Shown piece by piece: positions 1 through 10,925 of a stretch of 64,000 nucleotides of DNA (positions are counted from its first letter, which is position 1; the number at the start of each line of letters is the position of its first letter). The position numbers were made by a program, and so were the translations under genes. This DNA comes from Phoebastria nigripes (Eukaryota; Chordata; Aves; Procellariiformes; Diomedeidae): assembly GCA_035582835.1 (NCBI GenBank), contig JAYKAV010002618.1, forward strand, positions 419,613-483,612, given 5' to 3'. Under the pieces are notes generated by a model. The model had not been told where the DNA came from. It was given only the letters and a program-made list of their open reading frames with translations, and did not search any database.

Positions 1-120
1 CGTGTAGATGAGGCGCTTAGGGACATGGTTTAGTGGGCATGGTGGTGTTGGGTTGACGGTTGGACTTGATGATCTTAGAGGTCTTTTCCAACCTTAATGA
101 TTCTAGGATTCTATGATTCT
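1..120 (+). mobile_element. CR1 LINE, 3' terminal fragment (young subfamily)
   Basis: The sequence shows the last part of a CR1 non-LTR retrotransposon, running off the left edge of the window. It carries the diagnostic tail GGTCTTTTCCAACCTTAATG followed by ATTCTA(T/G)GATTCTATGATTCT, the 8-bp unit that ends CR1 elements, so the sense strand is plus. The first bases correspond to the end of the ORF2 coding region: GACATGGTTTAG encodes the D-M-V-stop that ends the polymerase of this subfamily. The fragment matches the element at 49262-49680 in reverse complement, with about 4 differences in 118 bases, so both belong to one recently active subfamily. The rest of the element lies outside the window. 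The family call is secure; the subfamily name is not. Confidence 0.95.
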
Positions 121-2169
121 CTTCCGAGCCAGTCTATTCAAGATCAGCTCATGGGTGTGCAAGTACATTGTAGGAAAAAACATAAAAGGGCAGCAGTGGG
201 TTCCATATTCACTTGCTAGGTTTTGACTCTAAAACTGCAGAGAAGGACATATCCTACTAAATAGAGTAACAGAGGAAAGAACTGACTGATTTAGAGACCG
301 TCATTCGCCAGGAAGTTCTGGTGACAAACAAGGAGAATGAAACGTATGTTGTTTGAGTAGTCACTCAAACCTCAGGGAAAACATATGACACAAGTCTTGT
401 CTTTCACTGTTCACAAAACATAGCAGCTATTTAGATCTGTGCCATGGTGACATGTTTTCCCATTCTTAAATAAGTGGCTTTTCTCTAACACCAGGTCCTG
501 CAGCCTTCTGCTGACCCCCTACCAGGCTAACCTGTTTTGTAGACAACTGTGCTCTTCTGTTTCTCCTTTTCTGGTAACATTCCAGCAGTGTCTCTTCATT
601 TGGCTTCTCTGGTTTTCTTCCTAGACAAAGACTCATAGAAACGGGACTGCTGGCATCTACCAAGGTGTGTGCAGACCCCAAAAGCATGGAAACAAGCACA
701 CCTTTCCCTAGTACTGCAATCCAAAGCACACTCTGGCACAAAGTTTATCTTTCAAGGACCTTCTCAGAGAAAGTCCATTGCGTGTGTACTTTGCAGGGAT
801 TTCTAGCACAAGTGTCCTTTACTGTAGATATCAAGACAAAGCAGACAAAGACCCCGATGCTTTCCCTCCCCTCAGTTTCCACATGAATCTTGAGGACAGC
901 TTGGGCTGCAGTTAGTGTCATCTAGAATTGCTCCTCCCTTGCCTGACCTGTCTAGATCAGAGAGTCACTACATCCTGCAGCCAGCTTTCTCTGTCCTTGT
1001 GTAGTCTTTCTGCTATGGAAAGTCACCTTGTTGGTCTCCTCCCTGTTATTCTTGCTGAGGAAGTCCCCCCAAGACAGAGATATTTGGAAAAGTGGTTTCA
1101 CATTGGAAGGAGCCTTACATTTGAAATGGAGCCATTTGTTTTCCCTGAGGTGGGAGAGATGTGACACCAGTCCTCACTTCATAATTCACAGAGGATAAAT
1201 ACATCTTTCTTTCCAGTCACAATTTTTTCAAACTTTCGATATTTGAGTAGCATCAAGGTGAAGGTGGATGTTTCTGTTTACATCTGGCTTTTCACGTTAA
1301 TTCTTATATTTTAGCCTTTAGAAAGGTACTGGCTTTAACTCACTTTTGAGGAAGGAAAAAAGAGTTGAGAGAATGGAGGAGCTGTTTGATCTGACCATTG
1401 CATGCAGGACTAATTGCAGTCTCTTACAGAAAGCAGTCAGGGGGATGATCTTGCAGTGCTAACCTGCAGAAACTTAACTGACATGACACAGCTTGAAGAA
1501 ATGTTTTGTCAGCTTATGCTCCTTATTGCAGCACAGTGTTTGGCATAAGTGATGGATGAATGTAATAACTACCACTGTTTCTTTTTACTTCCATGTCGTT
1601 AATGTGTTGCTTCTTACTGTTAATAAAATATGCACTAAACTTTACAATGTAATACTTCAGCATCATAAAGGCCCTTTCTGTGTCAGTGGGTATTATAGGT
1701 ACCTATAAGTTTGAATGGAAAAAGAAGTTGCAAGTAAACACCACACCAAAAAGAAGAATACATGCTGAGAATGTAATGAGCGAAAGTTTCCTAAGAACTG
1801 ATAAGCCCTGGAGACTAATGGTCCTCCTGAACTGCAAGAACTGATAAATCCAGGACGAAGAGTTTGCTGTGTTTTTTCAAGGTCACATCAGTGTCAAACA
1901 GTGGGTTGTGCAAGTCAGACCACATCCAAGAGTGTGGCAGCTGCTATATGCAAAGACTACAAGATTATGTATATGCCTGTTGAAAGAAAGGACCCTCTGA
2001 GTGACTCCCTAAAAAAAACTACCTAGAAGCCACCAGGACATCAGTACAACCCTCCACTTCTGAGTAAATGGCCTCAAACCTGCTGCTCCAGCTGGGAGCT
2101 GTGTGATAAGTGTTTGTGCAAGTCAACTGTTAGAGTGAATGTGCTGTGTGAATAGCTATTTGCCATTAA

Positions 2170-2210
2170 TAATAACAGCTTGTTCTTGTTTTTATCGCTA
2201 ATAACAGCTT
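2170..2210. repeat. Spaced 12-bp direct repeat
   Basis: TAATAACAGCTT occurs at 2170-2181 and again at 2199-2210, separated by 17 bases. It is short and could be a local slippage or duplication product. No function is implied. Confidence 0.5.
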
Positions 2211-4654
2211 AATGAATAAAAAGTGTTCTAAGCAATATTGGCTGTGATCTGTGTCTCCCCCAACTCACTTCCCAATCAGGGAAAAGGGAATTTACAGCAT
2301 GAGAACGGTGAACATATCATTTCAGTTGCTGAATAACTTCACATAAACAATAATTAGGGAGAAAAAAATAAGGCTTTTTTTTGTTTTTTTACTGAAATCT
2401 GCTGATGGAACCAGGGAGCTTTATACAAGGACAGTATGATAGTTGGAAGCCATTTGAAGAAGAGGAGAGTGGAAAGGGAAGGGGAAGAAGTGGGAAGACA
2501 GCACTTCCTAAATAAAGACAGATGGTGCCTGTGGTTTCTGTTGTAGGTGTGTTCTTGCTTCCCTGTGTGCATTCACAATTGCACACAGTTTGGTCACCGT
2601 CTGACATATTTATAAAAAACTGCTTATTGGATTGGTGAACCCACTGATTTCTGCTGGTTTTCTTAAAGACTCCAGAGCTATTGGGTAATGGAAAGAAATT
2701 GAAAAAACAGAGTCCATGTCAACAGTATGGCTTACTTCTGCAAATGTAACTTCCTGAGATTTAGTAAAGAAATATATCTTCTCCACATCCTCACAATCCC
2801 ACCCTATTATCTCCCATATAAGACTGTGTTGTGTTCCCATTTATAGCCCAATATATTCTTTCATTCCACATAGGAAAGCCCAGAACATGGAAAGGCCACC
2901 TGGCACCACAGCTTACCCCACCTGTAGCAGCTGGAAAACACAAAGATCTGGAGAAGTGAGCATTAACAAGTAACTAGACAGAATGAGAGACACAACTATG
3001 GTTATTTCTTGAAAGACAAGATGCATCAGGATGTTTTTTACAGCAGCAAAATGATCAAAAACACGACAGCTTCTGCTTACAGGTATTCTGTGTCATGTCA
3101 CCCTTCTCTTTGTACGAAGTGCCTTCATTCCCCAGAAACAGTTGTGTCTGATAAAGATTAAAAGAGAGGATTTAAGGCTCAGAGTGTGTGTGCATACCAT
3201 CCTGTCCTGTTCCTCTCTGATCATCCGAAGAGAAAACTCCCAGGCTGCAATCATTGCAACACTTGCTTCATTCCGCATTGCGTTCTTCAGCCCTTCGCTT
3301 CCTGTGGTTTTAGTCCATCTCTGTAATATGGGAGGACAGTATACTTGTTTCTCCCCTTTAAAGTTCCAGTTTTGATTCATAAGCTATTTTATCAGGCTGA
3401 CAGGAAGGTGATCTCAATTCCTCCAGAATAAACATCCAGCAAATTAATTTTCTGTCTTTCTCTACCTATTCCTGCATAACACTGAAAAAGCATATGGAAG
3501 ATAACAAATGCATACATGTTCAGAGTCGTGCTCATACCCCAAAGGAATGGCAAAAGTTCCTAGGACCATGGCTAAACAAATCCTCTGTTTCGCAACAACA
3601 ATGGATCCAAAAGGTCCATTTTCACTTCTGAGCTACGAGTCTCTGCCTTTCTCACAGCTCCTGTACCTGCTCTGGGAGCTGCAGTGTAAGCCAAGACACA
3701 GTCAGTTCAATATTATGGGACTTACCTGGTCAGTGGGTACAGTCACCCCACAATGGATGGATGGCTTGGCCCAGAATGGCTTATTCCTAATGCAACTTCT
3801 GCTGGAGAGCTCCAGAGTGAGAGAAGGTCTGGAGGTCATACCCATATTACTTGCATTTTTCCACCACCTGGGGTAGCCCCACTCACCCAGTACCTCAGAT
3901 AAGGGGGATCTGTACATTTTCATATATGAATGGTAGAGAAAGGCTCATGTTCTCCCAGCTGCCCCTCCACATCCAGATGACTGACCCAGACAACGCATCC
4001 AGTCACTGCCCCTCATGTAGACTTTCCTGCATTTATGAATTTATCCCCACTCCTGCCCTCGAATATATCTACTTCATTTATAAGACTATAATCAAGGCTC
4101 TCCTGTAATTGTGTATGCCCAGCAAACAAGACACTAGAAGTCTGAAGAAAGACTGCAAAATACCATCTAGAGAAGAATCAGATAATCTCAGTCGAGGGGT
4201 CTTTTTAGGATTAAACACGAAAAGAAATAAAGTAATGAAGTATCTACTGCACTATCTATACTGCATTAAATTCAACGTATTTTATCCTGCTTTATATCAT
4301 CAGTGTTCTGCATGCTGCAGAGTTTTGTTCTGAAAATACTGAACTGCACATTCAAATTTGAAAGTGAAGTGGAGAAAACCAGAGCTTTTAGCATCAAAGT
4401 GCAGTATATTGGAGGCCTTCGGGAAAAACCAGGGAAATGGTTTAGGATTAAGACATAACTGTATTAACTGGATGTTTCTGCTAAATTGATTAGCAGTGAG
4501 ATTAGCTACATTAGCCTTTTCCAACTTTAGGTTTCAAATTGACCCAAAAGATTAATTTGGGCAATTCATACATCTCAGAGCTATTGCTACTGCTGCTGTC
4601 TGTTTGCTGCCTACAGGAACTGACACCACACCAGTCAGACATTGTTCATGTTAC

Positions 4655-4675
4655 TTTTTTTTTTTTTTTAAAAAA
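4655..4675. repeat. Homopolymer T run then A run
   Basis: A run of about 15 T is followed directly by about 6 A. This is a simple-sequence tract of the kind left by retrotransposon tails or polymerase slippage; no element is recognisable beside it. Confidence 0.7.
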
Positions 4676-7600
4676 GCTCTCTGTACAGCTATAGGGTCTA
4701 GAAGTACTGGGCTTGATTCAGCCATGTAGACCTAGACAAAGTAGATGGTAAAAATTGCCCCTTGCTCATCTTGGGGGTGGCTGTTTCTGGCAGCGGGGGG
4801 AATATTTCATAACTGGACGGGAGGCAGTCACTCCCAACAGCTGTGGTTTCCTGCCCTGTCATACATTTTGGCAGTGACTCACTGTGGATTGTGTGCTGCT
4901 GAATGCAGCCCCTGAATGATGAAGTAACTCCTTCTCCCTCTCCTAGAAAGGACCATTGTCCAGTATAAAATGTACTCAGCTGCACAGCCAGCGATGGAGC
5001 CAATGCTAACATTTTGAATCGCATGTGCTCTTCCTCGACATAGTGCTGTCCACCCATTTGAAGCTCAGCTCCCCCAGGCAGTTCATTCCAAGGTTATGAC
5101 TACTGATTAACAGTAGTAACTATTTTTATTTATGATATTAAATACATCCTCACAAAACTGGTGACCATTAGAGGTTTGCTCACTGAACGTGGCAAGTAAA
5201 ATGCATGAACTGACACGGATCAATACGAGTTTATCATATCAAGCACTAATGCAAAGACACAAAGCCTTATGCAGGAACATCATACGTAGGCAGGAGACAG
5301 TTGCCTTGCTTTCCAGAGACTCTTAGTGGTCTGTTAGTGAGAAATTAAATAACTCTTTGGAGCTCCCTTGGGCTGACATCCACTGAGAGACGCTGAATCT
5401 GGGCAGGAAACTGGAAGTGTAAAGGCACAGTCAGAGCTAGCTCACAGCTCGAGGTGGGAACCCAACGTTATCTGACTCAGCGTGAAAGCTCTGTCCTCCA
5501 CTGCTAACATCTATGGCCACAATACTCAGTCAGTGCACACCGACAAGAAATCAGTAGAACTTACCTCAGAGATCATGAGATGCCATCATGAATGATCAAG
5601 TTGGGAGGTCCCCATGTGAATTCCCTAGTGACCCTCACTTCTGCCCTCAGAACAGCAACAGCAACTAACTTTGAATAATGACTCACTGTACCTGTTCTGA
5701 GCAGCACCTTTTGCTGTAACTGATGAAAGCAAACATATCTTCTATGTTCTTTTGCATTTAACAGGATACATAAATACCCCCAGTATTTATCACAGCTGGT
5801 ACTTCCTTGCTGTGACTCTGTTCTCCAGTGAAAATGTCCATGCCCTAACCCACGTCAGTCAGAACTGTGAGCTTTTCCTGCCTCTCCAGATCACAGTGCT
5901 AATACCATTCATGTCTTATGAAATGTTCACTACAAAATGTTCATCATTTTTTGAAGAACCCTGTCGTCTTTTTTGGAGAAAGATAACTCCTCAGCCCAGG
6001 TATTCCCTACAGCAGCACTTTGCTCACACTGCTAAATCAAAGAGTATTCTAATGCAAAACAGCTCTGTGTTGCATATTAGCTTCACAAGAAATATCACCT
6101 AAGCTTGGAGCTCAGGCCAGTAATTATGAAGTTTGGATATAAAACGTATTTTACAATATTGTTCAAACATAATAAATACCTCAGGCAAGTTTTTCAAATC
6201 TGTCAACTGACTAAAAAACTATGTCCCATCAGAGGCTGCTGAAAATGTTACCCCTGTCATCATTGCACCTTAGGAACAGTAATTGTTTCTCAAACTCGGA
6301 GCCACAGGAAACACAGCGACAAGCCATACCTACATTCATCACTGCCCTCCACATACAGGGTAACATCATCCATTCCCCTCCCACCTTGACAATTTTAATG
6401 ATGCTCTCCAGGAAATTCTGGGAAACAGAAAACAATCCCTATCTCTCACACAGGACACAGTACCAAAAACCTCCGGTAGTAACAGAGCAAGAAGATTAGT
6501 AAAGCTCTATTAAAAGGAAAACTGTGACAAAATCTTAGCTGTGCTGCTGCTACTTCTGTTTTACGTAGATATGTGTCCAGTTCAGCTGGAGTAATCTTAA
6601 AGAGACATTAGAATACATTAAAGTTGTTGAAAATAATTCATTAAAATTGTAGAAGATCAAAAAGCTGGCAGTGACAGATGAAGTTCAGGTTGAGGCAGGA
6701 ATGTGTCTCCATCTACTCTATTATCGTGCACCAGCACAGCTCCTTTCAATGTTGCTCAGCACCTGCAGCAATTTGACTCTTGATGTCAGGCTGAATTGTC
6801 TGGATGGCTGTCACTGGGAATGGTGGTGCTACTTGTTGGCTACTTTTGAAGTGGTGAATGGAGGAAGCCACCAATAACTGCCACGTGAATTATCAATCTT
6901 GTCCCTAAATTGCTCAGTTTAGCTCTCTTGCAATCACGCTGTCTGCAGTGGTACAGATAGGGGAGAAGACTATAATCTGTTATTATGAATTTTAATGTAA
7001 TGCTTTACATTTATACCCAAGCTATATTCCATAAAAGTGAAATGAATTTCTAATGCTGTAAGTATTATTTGCTATTTTCCATTCTGGTTGCCATTTCATT
7101 CAGATTTTCTTTAATAATGTATTTTTATAGGCCTATACCTCTGCAACTCTCCTCTGCCAGCTCAACTCTTCTGCTAACAGTAGCAATGCTTCACAAAGCC
7201 CTGTGATTTGAAGTGACCTTGGGACTACCCTTTTCCCTGTTCTCCCCAGCTGTAAAAATCATAGCATTAGCTGAAAGCAGTCCTGAATTTCCTGGCTTTT
7301 GTTAGCTTATCTAGGATTCTCCTGACATGCATTTTTGATGTTTAATTTCTTTTGTATTTGGCCACCTCTTTAAACTAAAAGGGGAGCAAAGCACCCCTTC
7401 CCAAACAACAGCCAGGAGCATCAACAACCACCTGCACACCGACAGAAAGCATCTCACCACTGAACCTCCCAATCAGCGTAACCATCACCTCATCAGCACA
7501 GTCCTCACGTACCTCCAATCTCTGCAACGGTGCGTAGATGAGGCTGCTAAAGGTTGCAAAGAGAGGCAAGTTTCTTGAAAGCACCCTGCTGCTGACTCCC

Positions 7601-7871
7601 CGCCTCATGACTGGCATGCTGATGATATCGCGTGTCAAGTGTCATTTCCTTGCCTCCCTCCCCAGGCAGGTACCCTTCTAGCTCATGGAATAGAGGCTTT
7701 CGCAAATTAAGAGCAACAAGCCCTCCATGCCATCGCCTCGTCGTCTTCCTGGGACTCACCACTTCAATTAAGCCCTGGAATTGTTCTTCCTGTTATTGCC
7801 TGGCATCCCTCCCTCTGTGGCAGTGCTCTTCCCCCATCCTCCCCCCCATCTCCTCCTTCGTTTTACAGTAG

Positions 7872-8030
7872 CAGAACTGCATGCTAACGAGGGAAAACTT
7901 CTTCCAGCCCCAGATGCCTCACCCTGCCAACATCCCCGAGTACGAGGCCGTGTTCATCTCGTACGCTCGCAAAGAGTGGAAAACAGTTTTGGCCAGGTGG
8001 ACCTTGCAGCTGCTTTGCCGTATCAGCTAA
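7872..8030 (+). other. Short coding-like open frame, possible exon or gene relic
   Basis: A frame is open from 7872 to the TAA at 8028-8030, with an ATG at 7881 and a second at 7914. Between 7914 and 7979 codon third positions are almost all G or C (ATC CCC GAG TAC GAG GCC GTG TTC ATC TCG TAC), and the stretch keeps several CpGs. That stands out against AT-rich surroundings and looks like selected vertebrate coding sequence. A strong splice-acceptor-like tract (C-rich, then TTTTACAG) ends at 7868, and a second (CTTCTTCCAG) ends at 7907; a weak donor-like CAG/GTGGAC lies at 7994-7999. An in-frame TAG at 7869-7871 means an exon starting at 7869 would be closed in this frame, whereas one starting at 7908 would be open. 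The encoded stretch around I-P-E-Y-E-A-V-F-I-S-Y-A-R-K-E-W matches no family I can name. It could be a real exon, a pseudogene scrap or chance. Confidence 0.25.
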
Positions 8031-10780
8031 TACTGTTTAACATGTCTCCTTTGTAGTCGAATGCTGAGTTAACTTTTCCAAGTAGCATATGGACAAATGC
8101 TTGTTCAGGTTTGCATCACATACCCAGAATAACCAACCTCTTTCCTTCAAGAGAAATACACCTAATTTGGCCTGCTATATCAACGGGGTCTATTCATTTA
8201 CTAAAGGACTGGAGAAGAAGACACCAAAATAAATTACTGAAATATGGTTTGACGTGGTATAAATTAAGGAAGGCCCCTGTCTGTTTAGTGGTGACTCAGC
8301 AAGCAAACTAACCTTCCTGGCTTGACCTCACACAGTACTGAGCACATATAAGCAGTTTTAAAGCTAAACAAACATACAGAAAACTTTCTGAAACATTTCT
8401 GAAGCTGGTCTCAGGGCTTTGAAAACATCAGTTTCAAGACATAATTTACTGTCCACTACCACAACAAAACAAATACCACAGATTAAAGCAAAATATGTTT
8501 GTGAGTCTACAAAATATGGAAATAATGCACGTGGAAAATGGAAATCTTCCTAACCATCTGGAACCTAAGTATTTGCCATCAATATTAGATCCAGCAGCAC
8601 TGTAGCTAGTTAGCATTTTGTCACTGATTTCAGTGAGGCCAGGAATCATAGACAGCCACAACTGTTTGGAAATGGAAGCACAGCGCTGGATAAGCGGAAG
8701 AACTCACTTCCAGCAATCGTGAAGTTAGGGGTGCGCAGCTGGCTGGGTGATTTTATTTCTTTGCATGTTAGATAGTAGGAGAGGGGAGGGAGCATAAAAA
8801 AAAGATTTTTTTTCCCTTGGTGTTCCTCTTTAATTACTTTGGATAATTCTAAAACTCCTAACAGAAAATTGTAATCATATGTTATGTAAGATATATGCCT
8901 AAAGAAGCCAGATTAGGAGTTGAAAGTTTGGAACTCACTGCTTACAACATATTATTTTGTACCCTTTCATGCAAAAATCTGCATTTCATGCAAAACACAA
9001 AATAAAATCTCTTCATTATGCACCATGCGGGCAGCACAAGTAGGTGCATTGTTCCCTTATGCTGATCTGCCAGCGGGAATGGCCTGCATTTAGCAAAGAT
9101 CATGAGTGTTACTGGAGTATTAGTGTAGGCTCAAATCTCATAGACTGCAAAAGTTTTGCTGGGACGCAGGTGGCTTTTCTCCAGAGTTCCTCCAAATTCA
9201 TCCAAAGTGTCTCAAAACATCTCAAAAGTTCCCTCCTTCTCATTCCCTTAGCTACGAGATTAGTAGTTGGTCTTCTAAGGCTACATGGATGCTAACTGTG
9301 GGCTCTGATTAGTATGAGGAAATAAAGCAGCTGAAAAATCTAAAATAGCCTATGCCTACACCTTGCAAGCGAGTTTCTTACCAGGTGGGAAGGTGGCAGC
9401 ATGGAATCTGGGTATGTTCTCAGTACAATCTATTTTTGACGCTCACTGCAGGATTCAGCGGCGAGAGGGAATAGAGATCATTTAGTCAGTCTTTCCCCCA
9501 GCTGCCTCAGCAGGAAGCTGCATGCCTCTTCTCGGGCCTGCATCACATCTACCAGCTCTTGGCTGGAGTTTTGGATACCCTAGAGAGTCACAAATGGCAT
9601 TACCTGCCTGTGGTTAGGCGGCACCATCACACCCTCTGATTCACTCCTTGACCAGAGACGGCCACAAAGAGAATGCAGGAAAATCTCTTCTCCAGGCCCT
9701 TTTTGCAACTTTTCAACCAAAAGGAAATCTACATTACAAAATGAGGCACAAAATTTCTTTGAAGATTGTCTACTGACCAGACACCAAAAAACCCCACGAC
9801 ACTAAATTAAATACTACCATAGATTAGTTTCCACTCTTAAATCATTTCATGAAAAGCAGCCTAAGTGTTTACAATGAAGGAATATTATAGTGACATGAAG
9901 ACAGGTGAGTACTCAAATATAACCATATAGCCTTTTCAATATTTGTGCATCACACAATCTTTTCAATAAATATTGCAAGTGGTAGATGTGTGGTAGATGG
10001 CACACTGGCTCCAAAAACACACTGCGGCACGGAGAGGACAGCCCCACAGCGGGTTGCGCATGTGCTTCAGGGAGCATTTCCGTGGTAGAGCTCAATAGCC
10101 AGAGAGAGACTAAAAAGGTACGGGAGAAGAGCCTGTGGGAGGGAGTCAAATACAGAGGGGAGAACCGCGAGGCACGCTGAAAGGAGGGATGCGAGCGCGT
10201 GCAGTGAGTGTGAAGGTGATAAAGACACCGTCTCCATGCAGCCTCTCTGCAAGCAGCTGCAGGCAGGCAGACCTGGTGCTCCTGCAAAGTGCTGCTGCAG
10301 TCCACAAGCTCTGCCCAAATCCTGGGGTCCTCCTACCCGCTGCAAGCAGCCTGCAGCGCTCAGGTGATGAGAACGCCTTCCTCTGCAAGGGGAGAGCGAG
10401 GGAGGGGTTAGGAAATGAAAGGACAGAGAGAGAGAGAGGTGGGATTTCACTAGGACAAGGTGTTTAAAATGGACACGGCAGGTAGAAAAACATTGCTGGC
10501 AGGAATCCCAAAGTGGAGAAACGCAGTCTACGTTTAGGGAAGAGAGAGAGACAATTTTGCATTGCATCGCAATGACTCAGAGGGAGGGAAAGAAAGATCG
10601 AGGAAGCTATATCTTGCAGGGGAGAATCAAAACATAGGGTAAGCAGTGAAGCCATACAGAAAGAGAGGAAGGGTCAAATATTAGATATGGGGGTGAGGAG
10701 AGAGGAACAGCATGAATTCTTGTAAAGAGTTGTAATAATCAAAACATTGGCAGGGCCTTAACTAGGCAGCCCAGCTGGGT
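8031..10780. other. Single-copy DNA, GC-richer patch near 10.0-10.5 kb
   Basis: No gene is recognised. The part from about 10,000 to 10,460 is richer in G, C and CpG than its surroundings and holds overlapping open frames on both strands, including 166 codons on the minus strand (10067-10567). Those frames are rich in Ser, Leu, Cys and Pro, as expected from translating a biased tract, and show no domain. A short GA repeat lies at 10421-10439. Confidence 0.5.
10421..10439. repeat. Short (GA)n microsatellite
   Basis: About seven GA dinucleotides in a purine-rich tract (GACAGAGAGAGAGAGAGG). Confidence 0.75.
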
Positions 10781-10789
10781 GCCCAGATA

Positions 10790-10925
10790 ATACAGCTGAT
10801 TTTAATTGCTGATGTGTGCATTTTATGTCATTTGCCTGATTCACAGCCCTTTTATGACCGTTGCGTTTGACCACAAATCAACAGTCAGTCATAAAGCATC
10901 ACGCAAATGACCTCCTCCCCAAACA
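10790..10925. promoter_or_regulatory. Candidate conserved non-coding block with inverted repeat
   Basis: The block is AT-rich but dense in transcription-factor-like words (TTTTATGAC, GCAAATGAC, TGATTCACA) and keeps CpGs in TTGCG and CACGC. It contains a clear imperfect inverted repeat. The left arm, 10827-10858, has GTCATTTGC, TGAT and TTTATGAC; the right arm, 10888-10911, has GTCATAAA, ATCA and GCAAATGAC, its reverse complement apart from a small internal length difference. The arms are about 29 bases apart. The repeat is seen directly. Calling it a conserved enhancer is inference, because no alignment is available. It could instead be a relic of a small inverted-repeat element. Confidence 0.35.

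Larger units (their letters stand above)
121..7867. other. Single-copy AT-rich DNA, no gene recognised
   Basis: I see no recognisable coding region, RNA gene or clear repeat here. The open frames are short (the longest is about 122 codons at 3508-3876, plus strand) and none shows family motifs. Small items are a T-run then A-run at 4655-4675 and a spaced direct repeat of TAATAACAGCTT at 2170-2181 and 2199-2210. Several AATAAA hexamers occur, as expected in AT-rich DNA. Confidence 0.6.

Noticed and set aside
10067..10567. Longest open frame (166 codons, minus strand) as a gene
   Set aside because: The composition is low complexity (Ser, Leu, Cys, Pro), it overlaps long frames on the other strand in a GC-rich tract, and no motif is visible.
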